NCBI RefSeq assembly: GCF_014648855.1
Contig: NZ_BMRX01000008.1
Span: 268,071 to 332,070 of the forward strand
Reading direction: 5' to 3'
Source: Streptomyces parvulus
GTDB lineage: Bacteria; Actinomycetota; Actinomycetes; Streptomycetales; Streptomycetaceae
DNA: 64,000 nt
The position numbers were made by a program, and so were the translations under genes. The notes under the pieces are model-generated. The model ran no database searches, was not told the origin of the DNA, and saw only the letters and a program-made list of their open reading frames with translations. Positions 49,231 through 56,810 of the stretch are shown piece after piece; the first letter of the stretch is position 1; each line of letters begins with the position of its first letter.

Positions 49231-49271
49231 GTGGTTGATCGCGCAGTTCCCCGCGCCCCCTACGGGGGCGC
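49231..49271. repeat. Half-copy of the dispersed palindromic element
   Basis: Contains tgatcgcgcagttccccgcg followed by ccccctacgggggcgc, a short hairpin. It shares 18-20 bp with the palindrome at 41821 and the copy at 63014. It lies between the Prim-Pol-like gene and the ABC transporter ATPase gene. Confidence 0.75.
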
Positions 49272-49307
49272 CATTCCCCCGTAGGGTTCATGGCGACGGA
49301 GGGAGAC

Positions 49308-50084
49308 GTGGTGAGTGACAGTGCGGTGCGGGTGCGGGGGCTCTGGAAGCGGTTCGGGCAGCAGATCGCCGTGGGCGGGATCGATCTCGATCTGCCCGCG
49401 GGCAAGTTCATCGGACTGGTCGGGCCCAACGGGGCCGGGAAGACCACCACCCTCTCCATGGTGACCGGGCTGCTGCGGCCCGATCAGGGGTCGGTGGAGG
49501 TGGTCGGCCACGACGTGTGGCAGGACCCGGTCGAGGTCAAGGCCAGGATCGGGGTGCTGCCCGAGGGGCTGCGGCTGTTCGAGCGGCTGTCGGGGCGTGA
49601 ACTGCTCGCCTACACCGGCCGGTTGCGGGGGCTGCCCGGCGCCGAGGTCGACAAGCGGGCCACGCAGCTGCTCGACGTGCTCGACCTGACCGGCGCCCAG
49701 CACAAGCTGGTCGTCGACTACTCGACCGGCATGCGGAAGAAGATCGGGCTCGCCGCCGCGCTCCTGCACAACCCGGAAGTGCTCTTCCTGGACGAGCCGT
49801 TCGAGGGCGTCGACCCGGTCTCCGCCCAGACCATCCGGGGCGTCCTGGAGCGCTACACCGCCTCCGGGGCCACCGTCGTCTTCTCCTCCCACGTGATGGA
49901 GCTGGTGGAGTCGCTGTGCGACTGGGTGGCCGTACTCGCCGCCGGACGCATCCGCGCCACCGGCACGCTCGCCGAGGTGCGCGGCGAGGCGCCCTCACTC
50001 CAGCAGGCGTTCCTCGAACTCGTCGGCGCCGGAGGGCGGGACGCCGGTTCCGACCTGGACTGGCTGGGCGGCGGGTCCCGGTGA
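49308..50084 (+). CDS. ABC transporter ATP-binding protein
   Basis: A 258-residue ABC ATPase: Walker A GPNGAGKTTTLS, Q-loop region VLPEGLRLFERLSGRELLAY, signature YSTGMRKKIGLAA, Walker B EVLFLDEPFEGVDP, and H-loop FSSHVMELVE. The two GTGs at 49308 and 49311 follow a perfect ggaggga SD; the ATG at 49290 has none, so the GTG start is preferred. The stop overlaps the permease start (GTGA). Natural product or drug-type export, or envelope function, is likely for this ATPase subgroup (CcmA/DrrA-like); substrate unknown. Confidence 0.93.
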   Translation: MVSDSAVRVRGLWKRFGQQIAVGGIDLDLPAGKFIGLVGPNGAGKTTTLSMVTGLLRPDQGSVEVVGHDVWQDPVEVKARIGVLPEGLRLFERLSGRELLAYTGRLRGLPGAEVDKRATQLLDVLDLTGAQHKLVVDYSTGMRKKIGLAAALLHNPEVLFLDEPFEGVDPVSAQTIRGVLERYTASGATVVFSSHVMELVESLCDWVAVLAAGRIRATGTLAEVRGEAPSLQQAFLELVGAGGRDAGSDLDWLGGGSR

Positions 50085-51748
50085 ACCCGACGGACCCGAC
50101 GGCCCCGATGACGACGGACGCCCCGCTCGTCCCCTCCGGCGCGTCCGGCCCGCCCGCCGCGCCCGCCTCCGTCACCGGCGTCTTCGTACGGCTGAAGCTG
50201 TCCCTGCTGCGCAACGGGCTGCGGCAGTCCGGCGGCCGGCGGGCCGCGTACGTCGCCTCCGCGGTCGTGGTGCTGCTCTTCGCCGCGCTCCAGCTGATCG
50301 GCCTGATCGCGCTGCGCGGGCACGCGCACGTGGCGTCCCTGGTCGTGCTCCTGGCGGCCGTGCTGGGACTCGGCTGGGCGGTGATGCCGCTGTTCTTCCC
50401 GGGCGGCGACGAGACGCTCGACCCGACCCGGCTGGTGATGCTGCCGCTGCGGCCCCGGCCGCTGGTCCGGGCCCTGCTGACGTCGTCGCTGGTGGGCATC
50501 GGGCCGCTGTTCACGCTGTGCATGTTCGCCGGGTCCGTGGCCGCGGTCGCGCACGGCGGGGCGGCGTACGCCGTCGGCGTCGTCGGCGCGGTGCTGGCGC
50601 TGCTGGTGTGCGTGACCCTGGCGCGGGCGGTCGCCGCGGCCAACGTGCGGCTGCTGACCAGCCGGAAGGGCCGCGACCTCGCGGTGCTGAGCGGCCTGGT
50701 CGTCGCGGTCGGCGCGCAGCTCGTCAACTTCGGCGCGCAGCGGCTCGGCTCCTCCGGGCTCGAACAGCTCGACCCGGCGGCCGGCGTACTGCGCTGGGTG
50801 CCGCCCGCCTCTGCGGTCGGCGCGATGGACGCGGCGGGCGACGGCGCGTACGGCACCGCCCTCGCGCAGCTCACGCTGACCGCCGCGGCCCTGGTGCTGC
50901 TGCTGTGGGTGTGGGCGCGCCATCTGACACGGCTGATGACCACGCCGGACGGCTCCACGGTCCAGGGCGACACCCGGCCGGTGCGCGAGCGCGGCCCGTC
51001 GGGGCTCGCGCGGCTGCTGCCCGCGGGCCGCACCGGTACGACCATGGAGCGCACGCTGCGCTATGTGTGGCGCGACCCGAAGACCAAGGCGGCCTGGGTG
51101 ACGTCGCTGGCCATCGGCCTGATCGTGCCGGTGTTCAACGCCTGGCAGGGCACCGGCTCGGTCTACTTCGCCTGCTTCGCCGCGGGGATGCTCGGCATCC
51201 AGATGTACAACCAGTTCGGACAGGACACGTCCGCCTTCTGGATGGTCGCGCTGACGATCTCGTCGACGCGGGACGCCTACGTCGAGTTGCGCGCCCGCGC
51301 GCTGGCGCTGCTCCTGATCACCCTGCCCTACGCCACCCTCGTCACGGTCCTGACCACAGCGATGCTCGACGACTGGCCCGCCCTGCCCGAGACGCTGGGG
51401 CTGTCCTTCGCGCTGCTCGGCGCGATGCTGGCGACCGGTGCCTGGACCTCGGCGCGGTTCCCGTACTCCATTCCGCAGGAGGGGTACAAGAACGTCGCCC
51501 CCGGACAGGTCGGGCTGGCCTGGATCTCGATCTTCGGCGGCATGGTGGGCGCGGCGCTGCTGTGCGCGCCGGTGATCGCGCTGACCGTCTGGCTGAACGT
51601 GAGCCGGGGCGCCGCCGGCCTGGGCTGGCTGCTCCTGCCCGTGGGCACGGTGTACGGGGCGGCCCTGACGCTGCTCGGGCTGCGGCTGGCGGCGCCGCGC
51701 ACGGCCGCGCGGCTGCCCGAGATCCTCACGGCGGTCAGCAGGGGGTGA
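50081..51748 (+). CDS. ABC transporter permease, 555 aa
   Basis: A membrane protein with about 12 hydrophobic segments, starting at a GTG that overlaps the ATPase stop by 4 nt (translation coupled). After a ~35-residue soluble Pro/Ala N-terminus come spans such as RAAYVASAVVVLLFAALQLI and the MLPLRPRPLVRALLTSSLVG loop. It is typical of large ABC-2-type exporter permeases. Together with the preceding ATPase it forms a complete homodimeric exporter. Confidence 0.88.
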   Translation: MNPTDPTAPMTTDAPLVPSGASGPPAAPASVTGVFVRLKLSLLRNGLRQSGGRRAAYVASAVVVLLFAALQLIGLIALRGHAHVASLVVLLAAVLGLGWAVMPLFFPGGDETLDPTRLVMLPLRPRPLVRALLTSSLVGIGPLFTLCMFAGSVAAVAHGGAAYAVGVVGAVLALLVCVTLARAVAAANVRLLTSRKGRDLAVLSGLVVAVGAQLVNFGAQRLGSSGLEQLDPAAGVLRWVPPASAVGAMDAAGDGAYGTALAQLTLTAAALVLLLWVWARHLTRLMTTPDGSTVQGDTRPVRERGPSGLARLLPAGRTGTTMERTLRYVWRDPKTKAAWVTSLAIGLIVPVFNAWQGTGSVYFACFAAGMLGIQMYNQFGQDTSAFWMVALTISSTRDAYVELRARALALLLITLPYATLVTVLTTAMLDDWPALPETLGLSFALLGAMLATGAWTSARFPYSIPQEGYKNVAPGQVGLAWISIFGGMVGAALLCAPVIALTVWLNVSRGAAGLGWLLLPVGTVYGAALTLLGLRLAAPRTAARLPEILTAVSRG

Positions 51749-51795
51749 CGCGGCAGGGGATGACGGGCGAGGGCCGGACGGGTCCGGGGGGCCGG

Positions 51796-52665
51796 TCAGG
51801 CGTCCATGAGGGCGTCCAGGAACGGCTCGATGGCCGCCCGCCACGCCTCCGGCTGGTCGTAGTGCACGAGGTGGCCGGCGTCGGCGACCTCCGCGTACTG
51901 GCCGCCGGGCAGCACGCGGACCATCTCCTGGGCCTCGGCGCGGCCCAGCTCGCCGTCGAGGCCGCGCACCACCAGGGTGGGGCAGCGCACCTGCGCCAGC
52001 TCCTCCCAGTGGGCGTCGTAGACCCAGGTCTCCCGGGTCCTGAGCATCTGCTGCGGGTCGAAGACGGGGCGCCAGCCGTCCGGGGACTCGGCCATCACCT
52101 CGGCGTAGAACTCGCCGCGGGCCGGGTTCGGCCGCTCCACCCACGGGTCGTCCTCGCCGAACCACTTGCGGACGTCGGCGAGGGTGGCGAAGGGGACGGG
52201 CCAGGCGCGGAACCACTCGGTCCAGGTGTGCTGGGAGGCCGCGCCGAGGGCGGAGGCCCGCATGTCGCAGATGATCAGGCCGCGGACCAGGTCGGGGCGC
52301 TTGGCGGCGAGCTGCCAGCCGGTCAGCGCGCCCATGGCGTGGCCGATCAGGACGGCGGGTCCGAGACCGAGCTGCTCCAGGGCGGCCTCGACGTCCTCGA
52401 CGTAGGCGTCGCGGGTGTAGGAGCCGTGCGGGGGCTTGTCGCTGCGGCCGTGGCCGCGCTGGTCGAGGGCGACGGCCCGATGCCGGGCGGAGAGCCAGCG
52501 GGCCGTGGGGGCCCAGTGCGAGGCCCGGCCCATCAGGCCGTGCAGTAAGAGCACGCCGGGCCGGTCCCCGGTGCCGGGCGTCCGGTCGGTCTTGGGAGGG
52601 TCGCCGAACTCCCAGGCGGCGAGGCGTACGCCGCCCGCGCCGGTCACGTCGATGCGCCGCGCCAT
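51796..52665 (-). CDS. Alpha/beta hydrolase with Ala in place of the nucleophile
   Basis: A 289-residue alpha/beta-hydrolase fold protein: VLLLHGLMGRASHWAPTARW (oxyanion loop), VALDQRGHGRSDKPPHGSYT and a C-terminal VADAGHLVHYDQPEAW (catalytic His). The nucleophile elbow reads LIGHAMGALTG, so the Ser of GHSMG is Ala; the codon is GCC, one base from TCC. Some natural relatives (RutD-type) also show Ala here, as I recall. Start ATG 52665 (MARRIDVTGAGG) is preferred over the longer frame; aggacc is the only upstream SD-like sequence. Confidence 0.85.
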   Translation of the reverse strand: MARRIDVTGAGGVRLAAWEFGDPPKTDRTPGTGDRPGVLLLHGLMGRASHWAPTARWLSARHRAVALDQRGHGRSDKPPHGSYTRDAYVEDVEAALEQLGLGPAVLIGHAMGALTGWQLAAKRPDLVRGLIICDMRASALGAASQHTWTEWFRAWPVPFATLADVRKWFGEDDPWVERPNPARGEFYAEVMAESPDGWRPVFDPQQMLRTRETWVYDAHWEELAQVRCPTLVVRGLDGELGRAEAQEMVRVLPGGQYAEVADAGHLVHYDQPEAWRAAIEPFLDALMDA

Positions 52666-52800
52666 TGGTCCTGGCACCCCCAAGCTCCGCTCGGAACCGT
52701 GTCCTGCCTGCCGTGCCTTGCCGTCCTGCCTCCGCGCCGGCCGTGACCGTGGCGTCCGTCCGGTCCGTCGCGCCCTGCTCGCGCCCCCGCCCGCAGGGTA

Positions 52801-52816
52801 TCGAATACCTATTCGA
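52801..52816. promoter_or_regulatory. SOS-box-like palindrome
   Basis: TCGAATACCTATTCGA: 6-bp symmetric arms TCGAAT/ATTCGA around 4 nt, overlapping ggtatcgaatacc. It is the actinobacterial LexA box TCGAAC-N4-GTTCGA with C-to-T/G-to-A changed symmetrically. It lies 135 nt upstream of the hydrolase start and close to the candidate ncRNA start. LexA binding is inference. Confidence 0.45.
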
Positions 52817-52830
52817 AAGGGCCGTATCGC

Positions 52831-53012
52831 TGAGCAACACCCCTCATTCGAGTGACACCCCTCGGGGATTGATCGCCGCTGCTCAGGGGAGATCTTCAAC
52901 GGGAGGCGGGCCGCTCGGGGAAAACGGTCCGTGGGGATTGACCCTGAGAGCTCGGGGCTCCGGGTCAGCACAGGGGAGGACAGGCCCCGGCGCCACACGG
53001 CGCCGGGGCCCT
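52831..53012 (+). ncRNA. Candidate structured RNA with terminal hairpin
   Basis: The 541-bp gap between the hydrolase and dmdR1 holds several nested inverted repeats on the + strand. CTGAGCA (52833) can pair with TGCTCAG (52881), TGACCC with GGGTCA (around 52939-52967), and a perfect 12-bp GC hairpin ggccccggcgcc/ggcgccggggcc with acac loop (52983-53010) ends the region like a terminator. The direct repeat acacccctc occurs twice within the first stem. No downstream gene lies on this strand. A free-standing sRNA of about 180 nt is plausible; the antisense reading (5' region of the hydrolase) is the alternative. No known family is recognised. Confidence 0.45.
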
Positions 53013-53206
53013 CTCCGTCTCTCCGGCACGTCAAGCCCCCCTCCCCGACCGGGCGACATCGCTGTCGCGCACGGCCAAGAGCCCCCTACGTCATATGCCT
53101 CTAGCCACAGCCTTGCACGCGCGGCGTCCGGGCGCTGCTATTCGGCGCACTGGAAAACGAAACGACGCGATCCGTGCGCCGGCGCACCCCCGCACGCCCG
53201 GCGGAC

Positions 53207-53899
53207 TCAGCGCTTGGCGACGAACACGTGCGAGGCGGTGTCCGCCTCCAGCTCGGCGGCCTCGCCACCGCTGCCCACCAGCACACCACCGGCGGACTCG
53301 GTCACGCTCACCACCGAACCGGGCTGCACGCCCGCCCGGCGCAGCGTGTACATCAGCTGGGCGTCCGTCTGGATCGGCTCACCGATGCGGCGCACCACCA
53401 CCGTCTTGCCCTCCGCCCCCGGGTCGAGGTCGGCGAGCGACACCATGCCCTCGTCCAGGAACGGATCGGCGCCGTCCGCCTCGCCCAGCTCCTCCAGGCC
53501 CGGGATCGGGTTCCCGTACGGCGACTCGGTCGGGTGGCGCAGCAGCTCCAGCACGCGCCGCTCGACGGCCTCGCTCATCACGTGCTCCCAGCGGCAGGCC
53601 TCGGCGTGCACCTGCTCCCACTCCAGGCCGATCACGTCGACGAGCAGGCACTCCGCGAGCCGGTGCTTGCGCATCACACGCGTCGCCAGCCGCCGGCCCT
53701 CGTCGGTCAGCTCCAGATGCCGGTCGGCCGCCACGGACACCAGGCCGTCGCGCTCCATGCGCGCCACCGTCTGGCTGACCGTCGGGCCGCTCTGGTCGAG
53801 CCGCTCGGCGATCCGGGCGCGCATCGGGACCACACCCTCCTCCTCCAGCTCCAGGATGGTGCGGAGGTACATCTCCGTGGTGTCGATCAGTCCGGACAT
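53207..53899 (-). CDS. dmdR1: DmdR1-like DtxR/IdeR iron-dependent regulator
   Basis: A 230-residue DtxR-family repressor. The N-terminal HTH reads TEMYLRTILELEEEGVVPMR, ARIAERLDQSGPTVSQTVAR. The dimerisation/metal domain has RLAECLLVDVIGLEWEQVHA, EACRWEHVMSEAVERRV, covering the Cys, Glu and His ligands of the ancillary and primary Fe2+ sites. A C-terminal SH3-like domain (about 150-230) follows. Length and position match DmdR1 of S. coelicolor, which represses siderophore and iron genes. The ATG at 53899 has aagggg 6 nt upstream. In S. coelicolor an antisense gene (adm) is reported over dmdR1. Confidence 0.92.
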   Translation of the reverse strand: MSGLIDTTEMYLRTILELEEEGVVPMRARIAERLDQSGPTVSQTVARMERDGLVSVAADRHLELTDEGRRLATRVMRKHRLAECLLVDVIGLEWEQVHAEACRWEHVMSEAVERRVLELLRHPTESPYGNPIPGLEELGEADGADPFLDEGMVSLADLDPGAEGKTVVVRRIGEPIQTDAQLMYTLRRAGVQPGSVVSVTESAGGVLVGSGGEAAELEADTASHVFVAKR

Positions 53900-54034
53900 A
53901 CGTGCCCCTTGATGAGATTGCCGGAGGCCGCGGCCACCGGCGCGTGCGCTGGCCCTGGATTCAATTCTGACGCATACCACCGACAACCGTGCCTCGCGGT
54001 GCGCGCGCGGGCCCCCGCGGCCCGCCCCGCCGTA

Positions 54035-54060
54035 TTGACACCGCACTGGTCCAGACCGCA
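54035..54060 (+). promoter_or_regulatory. -35 element with overlapping DasR-type dre site
   Basis: TTGACA at 54035-54040 is a consensus -35. It is followed at 54045-54060 by ACTGGTCCAGACCGCA, which matches the DasR-responsive element (consensus ACTGGTCTAGACCACT) closely, with a perfect tggtc/gacca core apart from the last position. The site would block RNA polymerase, so the SIS gene is probably repressed by DasR and induced by GlcN-6-P-type ligands. Confidence 0.75.
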
Positions 54061-54098
54061 CCGTGATCCGCGACACAGGCACACCGAAGGGGTCCCGC

Positions 54099-54854
54099 AT
54101 GAGCGACCGCAAGCCGGCCGGGCAGTTCCTCGACGCGGCGATCGACCTGCTGCGCCGCGTCCGCGCCGAGGAGGCGGACGGCATCGAGGCGGCCGGGACC
54201 CTGCTCGCCGACACCGTCGAGAACGGCGGGCGGCTCTTCGCCTTCGGCGCCGGTCACTCCTCCCTCGCCGCCCAGGACGTCGTGTACCGCGCCGGCGGAC
54301 TCGCGCTGATGAACCTGCTCACCGTGCCCGGCGTCGTCGGCGTCGACGTCATGCCCGCCACCCTCGGCTCCGCCCTGGAACGCGTCGACGGCCTCGCGAG
54401 CGCGGTCCTGGACTCCTCCCCGCTCCGCGAGGGCGACGCCCTGGTGATCGTCTCCCTGTCCGGGCGCAACGCCATGCCCGTGGAGATGGCGATGAACGCC
54501 CGCGCCCTCGGCGTCCGCACCATCGGCGTGACCTCGGTGGCGTACGCCTCCGAGACGACCTCCCGGCACAGCTCCGGCACCTTCCTCAGGGACCACTGCG
54601 ACATCGTGCTCGACTCGAAGATCGCCGTCGGGGACGCGGAACTCACCCTCGACACCGTCCCGGCGCCCTTCGCGCCGGCCTCCACGGTCGTCACCAGCGC
54701 CCTCATGCAGGCCATGATGGCCGCGGCGGCCGGCGCCCTCGCCGACCGCGGCATCGAACCGCCCCTGCTGCGCTCGGGCAACGTGGACGGCGGCCACGAC
54801 TGGAACGGGCGCGTCCTCGACCAGTACCGGGACCGGATCTTCTACCAGCGCTGA
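54099..54854 (+). CDS. nagS: SIS-domain sugar-phosphate protein, NagS-like
   Basis: A 251-residue SIS-domain protein. GRLFAFGAGHSSLAAQDVVY, DALVIVSLSGRNAMPVEMAM and GVRTIGVTSVAYASETTSRH are the phosphosugar-binding blocks, and GGHDWNGRVLDQYRDRIFYQ ends it. The SCO4393 protein at this position in S. coelicolor has been described as NagS, an N-acetylglucosamine-6-phosphate dehydrating enzyme involved in aminosugar sensitivity; this is recollection, not a search. The dre site upstream ties it to GlcNAc control. The ATG has aagggg 7 nt upstream. Confidence 0.8.
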   Translation: MSDRKPAGQFLDAAIDLLRRVRAEEADGIEAAGTLLADTVENGGRLFAFGAGHSSLAAQDVVYRAGGLALMNLLTVPGVVGVDVMPATLGSALERVDGLASAVLDSSPLREGDALVIVSLSGRNAMPVEMAMNARALGVRTIGVTSVAYASETTSRHSSGTFLRDHCDIVLDSKIAVGDAELTLDTVPAPFAPASTVVTSALMQAMMAAAAGALADRGIEPPLLRSGNVDGGHDWNGRVLDQYRDRIFYQR

Positions 54855-54875
54855 ACCCCCCGGCGCGGCCACCCC

Positions 54876-56336
54876 CTACCGCTCTCCCACGGCACCGGCC
54901 AGGTCGAGCGCGGTCGCGATCCGGACGGCCACGTCCTCCGCGTACATCGCGTCCGACCGCTCGAACGCGCTGCGCCCCGCGCCCCGCAGGAACGTCACCA
55001 CGCCCAGCGTCCGGCCCCGGCTGCGCAGCACCGCGCACAGGCCGTGCACCGTGTCCGCCGGCCACTGCCGGGCCTCGGCCCACTCGCGCGCCTTCTCGGC
55101 CGGCACCGCCCGCGCCCCCGCGCCGGCCCGCACCGAACCCGCCCGCTCCACACAGCTCAACGCCGGATGCCCCTCGCCGTAGCGCACCGGCATCCCGGAG
55201 GCGCCCGACGGCACGCTCGGCCCCGGCGCGCCGGACGGCGTCGCGGCCACCCGCACCAGCCGCACCGGCCCCGCCGCGTCGGTGTCCACGGCCCCGCCCG
55301 CCACCCGGTCGATCAGCGCGTGGTCGGCGAAACCGGCGAGGGCGAAGTCCAGGTGCACGACGGCCGCCTCCGCCGGGTCCTCGCACTCGGCCGCCGCCCG
55401 CGCCGCCCGGTGCAGCTGATTGGCCCGGAACCGCAGCAGCGCCGCCTCCTGCTCCGCCTGCTTGGCCTCCGTGATGTCCTGGAACAGCCAGCCCACGCCC
55501 AGCGGCACCGGCTCCTCCGCGAGCGGCGACGCCAGCCGCACGAACCCGCTGCGCCAGCACCGGCGCCGCTCCCCCTCCGGCGTCCGCAGCCCCACCCACA
55601 GCTCGGCGGGGCCGGGCGGCGCGCCCTCGGCCAGGACGTGCGTCAGCGCGTTCTCCAGGTCCTCCACGCCCTGGACCAGCAGGTCGCCGAGCGGCCTGCC
55701 CAGCACCGAGGTGCGCCCGGCGCCCAGCGCGCGGGCCGCGTGCGCGTTGACCACGGCGGGGCGCAGATCCGCGTCCACCAGGACGACACCCCAGCTCGCG
55801 TCCTCCAGCAGCGCCTCGCTCAGCGCGATGGACCGCTCCAGGTCGATCTGCGCGTGCACCTCGCTGAACGCGCAGTACACCCCCGCGGGCTTCCCGTCGG
55901 CGCCGCGCACGGCCGCGGACTGGGTGCGCACCAGCACCCGCCCGCCGTCCTTGGTCAGCAGCGCGAACTCGTGCACCTGCCGTCCCGGTGCCCGCATCGC
56001 GGACAGCAGCCGGTCCTCCACCTCACCGGCGTCCGCGCTGCGCACCGCCCAGCCGGCGAACCCCTGCCGGCCCACGGCCTCGGCCGCGCTCCAGCCGAGG
56101 ATCCGCTCCGCCTCGCGGTTCCAGTGGGTGACCACCCCGTCCGCGTCGAAGGCGCACAGGGCCGCGTCCATCCCGTCGAGGAGCGCGGCCAACAGGTCCG
56201 CACCGTCCCGCTCGGGCTGCTCCGGCTCGTCCGGCCCCAGCTCGTCGGTGGTCCCACTACGCCGGGAAGCACTCACCTGGACCCCCTGCAGGCTGCGTCC
56301 GCCGTACGGTACGTCGGTTCGCTCACTGGCCTTCAT
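54876..56336 (-). CDS. PAS-PAS-GAF-type signalling protein without output domain
   Basis: A 486-residue protein. Two PAS domains (about 45-165: LDGMDAALCAFDADGVVTHW, AERILGWSAAEAVGRQGF; about 170-300: WGVVLVDADLRPAVVNAHAA), then a PAC-like WLFQDITEAKQAEQEAALLR coiled coil and a C-terminal GAF-like region ending EDVAVRIATALDLAGAVGER. Streptomyces RsbU-type phosphatases carry a PP2C domain after such GAF regions; none is present here, so it is either a truncated relative or a pure sensor. Convergent with the SIS gene. Confidence 0.82.
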   Translation of the reverse strand: MKASERTDVPYGGRSLQGVQVSASRRSGTTDELGPDEPEQPERDGADLLAALLDGMDAALCAFDADGVVTHWNREAERILGWSAAEAVGRQGFAGWAVRSADAGEVEDRLLSAMRAPGRQVHEFALLTKDGGRVLVRTQSAAVRGADGKPAGVYCAFSEVHAQIDLERSIALSEALLEDASWGVVLVDADLRPAVVNAHAARALGAGRTSVLGRPLGDLLVQGVEDLENALTHVLAEGAPPGPAELWVGLRTPEGERRRCWRSGFVRLASPLAEEPVPLGVGWLFQDITEAKQAEQEAALLRFRANQLHRAARAAAECEDPAEAAVVHLDFALAGFADHALIDRVAGGAVDTDAAGPVRLVRVAATPSGAPGPSVPSGASGMPVRYGEGHPALSCVERAGSVRAGAGARAVPAEKAREWAEARQWPADTVHGLCAVLRSRGRTLGVVTFLRGAGRSAFERSDAMYAEDVAVRIATALDLAGAVGER

Positions 56337-56546
56337 TCAACTCGAACGTGATGCAGCACACACCGAGTTCCCACAAGATTGCAGAAATCGTTGTACTGCG
56401 GAAACTCGGCATACGCCCCCGTCATGACGGGTGCCCGGCGGCCCTCCGCGGCCTCGGCATGGGCGGAACGGTAGGCGACCGGCCGGAAGTGATCAATCGG
56501 CTCATCGGCCAGGATCGCGCGGGCCGGTGTCTTCTCGAAAAAGAGG

Positions 56547-56576
56547 TTGATGCGGGCCGCGACTCGTTCCTAGTGT
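56547..56576 (+). promoter_or_regulatory. Promoter for the 12-codon ORF
   Basis: TTGATG (56547-56552), an 18-nt spacer and TAGTGT (56571-56576) form a good sigma-HrdB-type promoter. The predicted start near 56583 lies just before the SD of the ORF at 56609. Confidence 0.6.
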
Positions 56577-56608
56577 GGACCCCACACCGAAAGGAGGTGA
56601 TCCGGCGA

Positions 56609-56647
56609 ATGTATGACAACCGGACGCGTGAGGTGGCTGCGGGCTAG
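56609..56647 (+). CDS. 12-codon ORF with ideal Shine-Dalgarno
   Basis: MYDNRTREVAAG follows AAAGGAGGTGATCC (56590-56603), complementary to the last 14 bases of 16S rRNA, with a 5-nt gap to the ATG. A promoter (TTGATG-N18-TAGTGT) lies just upstream and a strong inverted repeat 80 nt after. The arrangement looks like a leader peptide or a tiny expressed peptide. No target gene lies on the same strand close by; the convergent citrate synthase gene ends 160 nt further. Function unknown. Confidence 0.55.
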   Translation: MYDNRTREVAAG

Positions 56648-56726
56648 CGGCCCGTCACCACATCTTGTGCGGTGCCGGACCAGCGTGTGCGAGACACACG
56701 CAGCCGGCCAAACCAACGCAGTCACC

Positions 56727-56790
56727 CGACCCGCGAGTCGCCGGTACGTCCGGCCGGCTCCTCCTCTGGAGGAACCTGACTCGCGGGTCG
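56727..56790. terminator. Long hairpin between the tiny ORF and citrate synthase
   Basis: A perfect 13-bp inverted repeat (56727-56739 with 56778-56790) around a 38-nt loop that contains its own 5-bp hairpin (cctcc/ggagg). It lies 20 nt after the stop of the citrate synthase gene (-) and can terminate both directions. Confidence 0.7.
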
Positions 56791-56810
56791 CCTGCGTTCT
56801 CGGCGCGGGG

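Noticed and set aside
52831..53012. Assignment to a ydaO (c-di-AMP), cobalamin or 6C RNA family
   Set aside because: Characteristic conserved segments were not found by eye; left as unassigned candidate RNA.
53174..55474. Frame antisense to dmdR1 as a possible adm gene
   Set aside because: An antisense adm gene is reported in S. coelicolor, but this frame is low complexity and runs on through the SIS gene; no start with a good SD was found, so it is not annotated here.
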